Positions 7,561 to 11,180 of a stretch of DNA of 11,180 nt are shown in pieces. The DNA lies in NCBI GenBank assembly GCA_946480845.1, contig CAMLLJ010000086.1, forward strand, positions 1 to 11,180. Reading direction: 5' to 3'. The position numbers and the translations under genes were made by a program. The first letter of the stretch is position 1. Each line of letters opens with the position of its first letter. The DNA comes from an uncultured Gemmatimonadota bacterium. Its GTDB lineage: Bacteria; Gemmatimonadota; Gemmatimonadetes; Gemmatimonadales; GWC2-71-9. The notes under the pieces were generated by a model. The model did no database searches, had not been told where the DNA came from, and saw only the letters and a list, made by a program, of their open reading frames with translations.

Positions 7561-7608
7561 GGCGGCGCGCAGGTTCGGCGCTCACCTGTCCCTCGAACCG
7601 GGATCATT
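7543..7608 (+). terminator. Stem-loop between the SARP gene and the export cluster, terminator or attenuator
   Basis: Arms 7543-7561 and 7590-7608 (19 nt) match at 17 positions; one mismatch is a G-U wobble in RNA. An inner stem CAGGT (7570-7574) / ACCTG (7584-7588) lies within the loop. It follows the regulator's stop by 17 bases. The right arm ends one base before the ATG at 7610, leaving no room for a normal ribosome binding site. There is no T-run after the stem. It may end the regulator transcript, block translation of read-through transcripts, or both. Confidence 0.5.
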
Positions 7609-7609
7609 C

Positions 7610-8104
7610 ATGTCCATCCACCAGGGACGCGGGCTGCTGCTCCTGCTGCTCGCGGGGTGCGCCAACGGCGAGCCGGCCCGGGAATCGGCCGCCGCCGCGC
7701 CGGCGGCCGGCGGTGCCGGCCAGCCCCTCGCCGCGATCCGTGCGGCCGACCTCGACTCGGAGGCCACGCTGTCCGCGCTCCGGCTGGCCCGCTTCACCGA
7801 GGCCGGCACCCGGGCGGCGCGCGACTTCCTCACCTCGGGCGGCGATGGTGACCCGCTCTGGGCCGCGGCCTGGCTCTACGCCTCCGCCGCCACCGACACG
7901 GCTCCCCTCGTTCCATTGCTGGACAACCGCGACGCCTCGGTCCGGGTGATGGCCGCCGCCGCACTGGCTGCGCTGGAGCACGAGGGCGGGATCGCGGTGC
8001 TCAGGAAGGAACGGAGGAACACCGCCCCGCTCCGCGGGTCGGAGCCCCCGATCACCATCGCGGCATTCTCCGAGCTCACCCTCGAGCGGTACGCCGGGCG
8101 ATGA
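7610..8104 (+). CDS. Small lipoprotein with HEAT-like helical segment
   Basis: 164 residues. The signal peptide has a run of leucines and a lipobox LAGC, with C17 the predicted lipidated cysteine. An Ala/Pro/Gly-rich linker follows. The mature part is helical, and LVPLLDNRDASVRVMAAAAL (about residues 99-118) resembles a HEAT-repeat helix pair with the usual D..VR pattern. No catalytic motif is visible, so a binding or scaffold role in the envelope is possible. The ATG at 7610 directly follows a hairpin and has no visible Shine-Dalgarno; a CTG at 7586 is the only alternative upstream before a stop. It overlaps the next gene by four bases (ATGA), indicating translational coupling and co-transcription with the protease-like gene. 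Confidence 0.72.
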   Translation: MSIHQGRGLLLLLLAGCANGEPARESAAAAPAAGGAGQPLAAIRAADLDSEATLSALRLARFTEAGTRAARDFLTSGGDGDPLWAAAWLYASAATDTAPLVPLLDNRDASVRVMAAAALAALEHEGGIAVLRKERRNTAPLRGSEPPITIAAFSELTLERYAGR

Positions 8105-9120
8105 CGCGCGCACTCCGGGGAGCGATGGCCTGCGCGCTCGTGCTGGCCGGCGCGGCGGACGCGAGGGCGCAGTCGTTCGCCGTGGGCGGCGGCGCCATCG
8201 TGTCGTCCATCAATCACCGGGCCAAGCTGATCCAGTTCAAGGTCCGGCTCCTCCTCTATCCCAACTGCACTGCCGCCCGGGCCACCTGCCGGATCTCGGC
8301 GACCGACGTCCAGAACATCGTCGCGCAGATCAACCGGGTCTGGAACCGGGGCCTCAAGTTCTCCTGCTACGACGTGCAGGTGGTCGTGGCCGTCGAAGTG
8401 GGCACCCGGATGCCGGCGGGGGTGGTGGACCAGGTCGCCATCCGCATCGACCAGTCGCCGACGTCGTTCGTGCAGAAGACCCACGCCGTGAAGACCGTCG
8501 CCTCCAATACCAGCGCCTGGAGCAGCGACGATCCCTCCTCGCGGCTGATCCCCGAGAACAATCCCTCCTCGCCCAGCGAATGGGGCTGGCCCACGCCGCA
8601 GGGGGTGGACGTCCTCGCGCACGAGGTCGGCCACCTCCTCGGCCTCGACGACACCTACACCAAGGACGCGCAGGGCAACCCGGTGGACATCCCGGGCTCG
8701 CCGCACGACGTGATGAACACCGGGATGTACGACGGCTCGGGCGTCGCGCCGGAGACGGTGGCCCGGCTGGTGAGGCGCCACGGGATCCGCGAGTCGCAGC
8801 TCATCTGCGGCTACCGGGCCAACTACACGCGCGGGCCGATCGTGATCAAGGCGACCAAGTGCGATGGGCCGGTGGGCCGCTGGCGGATCACCCAGGAGAT
8901 GCGGCTCGACGTGCGGCAGTCCTTCACCATCATCGCCGACATCCAGCCGGACCTCACCGGCACCTGGTCGTACGAGTACGACGTCGCGGCCCGGCGCGGG
9001 CCCGCGCGCACCACCGGCGCCACCAGCGGGCGGATCACCTTCACCCCCGGGCCGCCGCCCAGCGTGGACGTGGGCAGCTTCGGCGTGATCCCCCTGCAGG
9101 AACTCACCACCTGTCCCTGA
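8101..9120 (+). CDS. Secreted metzincin-like metalloprotease (HExxHxxGxxD)
   Basis: 339 residues with a Sec signal peptide, cleavage likely after A23 (ADARA|QS). The zinc motif HEVGHLLGLDD is at H174-D184: H174 and H178 as ligands, E175 as the catalytic base, G181, and D184 in the third-ligand position. HDVMNTGM around M205 fits the Met-turn expected about 20-25 residues later, so I assign a metzincin-type peptidase. Aspartate as third ligand is known from snapalysin (M7); the family here cannot be named. The mature protein has six cysteines (56, 63, 89, 236, 254, 338), compatible with three disulfides. Residues about 245-339 look like an all-beta C-terminal domain. The start codon overlaps the preceding stop by four bases, and the next gene follows after 13 bases. 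Substrate unknown. Confidence 0.82.
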   Translation: MTRALRGAMACALVLAGAADARAQSFAVGGGAIVSSINHRAKLIQFKVRLLLYPNCTAARATCRISATDVQNIVAQINRVWNRGLKFSCYDVQVVVAVEVGTRMPAGVVDQVAIRIDQSPTSFVQKTHAVKTVASNTSAWSSDDPSSRLIPENNPSSPSEWGWPTPQGVDVLAHEVGHLLGLDDTYTKDAQGNPVDIPGSPHDVMNTGMYDGSGVAPETVARLVRRHGIRESQLICGYRANYTRGPIVIKATKCDGPVGRWRITQEMRLDVRQSFTIIADIQPDLTGTWSYEYDVAARRGPARTTGATSGRITFTPGPPPSVDVGSFGVIPLQELTTCP

Positions 9121-9133
9121 TGAGGAGCCATCC

Positions 9134-10018
9134 ATGACTCGCCATGCCGGCGCCGCGCGCGCCGCCCTGTTCGGACTGTCGCTCACGCTGCTGCCTGCGC
9201 TCCTCGCCGCGCAGGGCCGCGCGCCGGCCGCCGCCCCCGCCACTGGTGCGTGGGCGCGGGTGCCCGCCCTCCCCGCCGGCTGCTACTCCGGCGCCGACGA
9301 CTTCGGCGCCCGGCTCGCCAGCGGCATCGAGGCCACCAAGGCCGACCGCGAGAGCCACGACGAGCGCAAGGAGGTCCTCCGGGCCAAGCTCGCCGCCGTC
9401 CCTCCGATGGAGGTCGCCCAGCGGATGCAGGCGTACATGATGAAGCACCCCGAGGAAGCCCTGGCCGCGTCGCAGGCGTTGCAGACGACCAGCACCGCGG
9501 CGTCCGCCGCCCGCATGCAGGACGGCGGCGACTACTACAAGGCACAGGAGTTCAGGCATTTCGCGCCGAACTTCCGGGAAGCGCTCGCCGCGGCGATCGC
9601 CCCGAGCGAGGCCGCCATCGCCGCGCACGTCGACGCGAAGGCGACATGGGACGCCCACCATTTCTTCTTCGAGTTCGCGAAGCCCGCCGACGAAGCGCGC
9701 CTGCTCGAGCTGGTGGCCCAGAAGAATGCCGCCTACGAGCGCATCTGCGGCGCGTGGCTGGTCGGGAACGGGACCATCCCCACCTGGATGCGGACCTATC
9801 GCAGCTATCTCACCGACGAGCTGGTCCCCACCCTCGAGGCCTCCGACCGCGCCACCATGACGCAGCTCCGCATGGTCCTCGGCGACGAGATGGGCGAGTA
9901 CTCGTCGCGCGAGGCGCTCGATGCGGTCCTCGACTACCTGCAGAAGGCCTCGGCGATGAACGACCTTCGGCTCGCCGCGAAGTACGGCCCGCCGAAGGAG
10001 TTCCGGAAGAAGTCCTGA
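9134..10018 (+). CDS. Secreted helical protein of unknown function
   Basis: 294 residues. The start is well supported by GAGGAG at 9122-9127, six bases before the ATG. A Sec signal peptide is evident (charged start, hydrophobic SLTLLPALLAAQ), with cleavage probably near residue 26. The mature protein is mostly helical, with many Ala, Glu and Lys residues. It has two cysteines (PAGCYSGADDF near residue 50 and ERICGAW in the second half) that could pair. A charged stretch ATKADRESHDERKEVLRAKL could be a long helix. I do not recognise a family and see no catalytic motif. Its position 13 bases after the metzincin-like gene and 5 bases before the amidohydrolase suggests shared transcription. A partner, inhibitor or chaperone role for the neighbouring enzyme is possible but unsupported. 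Confidence 0.78.
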   Translation: MTRHAGAARAALFGLSLTLLPALLAAQGRAPAAAPATGAWARVPALPAGCYSGADDFGARLASGIEATKADRESHDERKEVLRAKLAAVPPMEVAQRMQAYMMKHPEEALAASQALQTTSTAASAARMQDGGDYYKAQEFRHFAPNFREALAAAIAPSEAAIAAHVDAKATWDAHHFFFEFAKPADEARLLELVAQKNAAYERICGAWLVGNGTIPTWMRTYRSYLTDELVPTLEASDRATMTQLRMVLGDEMGEYSSREALDAVLDYLQKASAMNDLRLAAKYGPPKEFRKKS

Positions 10019-10023
10019 CGGCG

Positions 10024-11180
10024 ATGCGGCGGCGTTCCTTCCTCCGGGCCGCGGCGTCGGCGGCGGCAGCGAGCTGGCTGCCGCTGCCGCGCGGCCTGGC
10101 CGTCCGCTCGCTCGAGCCCGACCTCCGCCTGGTGCTCCGCGGCGGGCGCTGGTTCGACGGCGCCGCCTGGCGCCTCGACGATGTCGGTGTGGACGCGGCC
10201 GGCCGCATCCGCCTGGGCATCGGCCTCGCGGCCCGCGAGGTCGTGGCGCTCGAGGGTCGGGTGATCGCGCCCGGCTTCATCGACGTGCTCGCCGACAACT
10301 CCACCGACCCGGCCCGCACCTTCCCGATCTTCGAGAAGTACAAGCTGGGCGACGGGGTCACCACGGCGCTGCAGATGCACGGCGGGAGCGCCGACTGCGA
10401 CGGCTACTACGCGTCGCTGGGTGCGGCGCCGCACCGGATCAACTACGGCGCGTCCACCAGCGTGATGCGGGTCCGCGGTCGCGTGCATGACCTGGCCGCC
10501 CGACGCGCGCTGGTCGAGCGCAATCTCGCCGAAGGGGCGCTCGGCGTGTCGCACAGTCTCGAGTACCAGCCGACGCCGTACGCCGAGACGCTCGGGTACG
10601 CCCGGCTCGCGGCGCGATTCGGCCGGCCCTTCTTCCTCCACCTCCGCTATTCCTCGCCCGAGCGCGAGCTCGACGGCGTGGCCGAGGCGATCCGGCTGGC
10701 GCGGGAGAGCGGGGCGCACGTGCACATCGACCACCTGCACTCGACCGGCGGGACCTTCCACATGGCGGAGGCGCTCGACGCCATCCGCACGGCGATCGCC
10801 GGCGGCGCGCGCCTCACCACCTGCGTGTACCCGTATTCGTACTGGGCCACCTACCTCTATTCGCGGCGCTTCGACGCGGGGTGGCAGCGGCGCTTCGGCC
10901 TCGACTACGCCGACCTCCGGGTGGTGGGCACCGGCGAGCGGCTCACCGCGGCGAGCTTCGCGCGCTACCGGAAGACCGGCGTGCTGGTGGCGGTGCCGGA
11001 GGGGACGATGCCGTTCGAGCGCACGCTCGACCTGGCGCTCGCCGAGGAGTTCTGCCTGATCGGGTCGGACGGCGGGATCCAGTCGGAGCCGCGCGCCAAC
11101 TCGCATCCGCGGGGCGCGGGGTGCTTCGCGACGGCGATCCGCCACGGGCTCGACCGCGGGATGCCGCTGGAGCGGATCCT
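10024..11180 (+). CDS. Tat-exported amidohydrolase, N-acyl-D-amino-acid deacylase-like, 3'-truncated by window edge
   Basis: 385 codons are present and the gene runs off the end. The N-terminus MRRRSFLRAAASAAAASWLP is a twin-arginine signal (R-R-S-F-L), so export is folded, fitting a metalloenzyme. Amidohydrolase landmarks follow: VIAPGFIDV at about 80-87, GDGVTTALQMHGG at 109-121, LAEGALGVSHSLEYQPTPYA at 168-186 (a strong match to the D-aminoacylase GALG.S...EY.P block), FFLHLR (H206), HVHIDHLHSTGG (H237), GSDGG (D349) and HPRGAG at 361-366. Notably the usual HxH after GFID is replaced by V-L-A-D (87-90), and the cysteine expected after GVTT is a glycine or histidine region. The enzyme may therefore bind one metal, use other ligands, or be inactive. 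ATG at 10024 lies five bases after the previous stop; no strong ribosome binding site is seen. Confidence 0.85.
   Translation, partial: MRRRSFLRAAASAAAASWLPLPRGLAVRSLEPDLRLVLRGGRWFDGAAWRLDDVGVDAAGRIRLGIGLAAREVVALEGRVIAPGFIDVLADNSTDPARTFPIFEKYKLGDGVTTALQMHGGSADCDGYYASLGAAPHRINYGASTSVMRVRGRVHDLAARRALVERNLAEGALGVSHSLEYQPTPYAETLGYARLAARFGRPFFLHLRYSSPERELDGVAEAIRLARESGAHVHIDHLHSTGGTFHMAEALDAIRTAIAGGARLTTCVYPYSYWATYLYSRRFDAGWQRRFGLDYADLRVVGTGERLTAASFARYRKTGVLVAVPEGTMPFERTLDLALAEEFCLIGSDGGIQSEPRANSHPRGAGCFATAIRHGLDRGMPLERI

Noticed and set aside
4667..7585. 972-residue open frame on the minus strand opposite the SARP gene
   Set aside because: It is a codon-phase shadow in G+C-rich DNA, rich in Arg, Gly and Ala with no recognisable domain, while the plus strand encodes clear SARP, BTAD and TPR motifs.

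Overview
The window is uniformly G+C-rich DNA. It is probably from a Gemmatimonadota-like or related soil/environmental bacterium. This rests on weak evidence: the composition, the abundance of secreted proteins and lipoproteins, two regulator-like proteins with long TPR tails, and dispersed palindromic repeats, one of which reads 'SHPERSEGS' when translated. No rRNA, marker gene or database search supports the assignment. I see no tRNA, CRISPR array, insertion sequence or phage gene.

Layout. (1) 1-1792: the 3' part of a TPR protein cut by the window edge. (2) 1791-1875: a palindromic repeat filling the gap between two convergent stop codons. (3) 1874-3136, minus strand: a DUF445 membrane protein. 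(4) 3137-3257: a divergent promoter region. (5) 3258-4439: a lipoprotein with a carboxypeptidase-regulatory-like domain and an alpha/beta-hydrolase-like domain. (6) 4439-4606: a 168-bp near-perfect palindrome resembling a non-autonomous mobile element. (7) 4703-7525: a membrane-anchored SARP/BTAD-type transcription regulator with a FlgO-like and TPR C-terminal half. (8) 7521-7608: a short gap with four 11-bp tandem units and a hairpin that ends one base before the next start codon. (9) 7610-11180: a tightly packed run of four genes for exported proteins. They encode a small lipoprotein, an HExxHxxGxxD metalloprotease-like protein, an unrecognised secreted protein, and a Tat-exported amidohydrolase related to N-acyl-D-amino-acid deacylases (cut by the window edge).

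The most interesting proposal is regulatory. The SARP-type regulator is followed by heptamers (CTTGAYG-like) repeated at an exact 11-bp period, the arrangement known for SARP operators. This array lies directly upstream of the four-gene export cluster. I infer a one-component system in which an envelope-tethered SARP senses something through its exported TPR domain and controls the adjacent secreted hydrolases. This is a hypothesis from sequence layout only.

Other unusual points: a repeat unit has been absorbed in frame into the SARP linker, and the amidohydrolase lacks the usual N-terminal HxH metal ligands.
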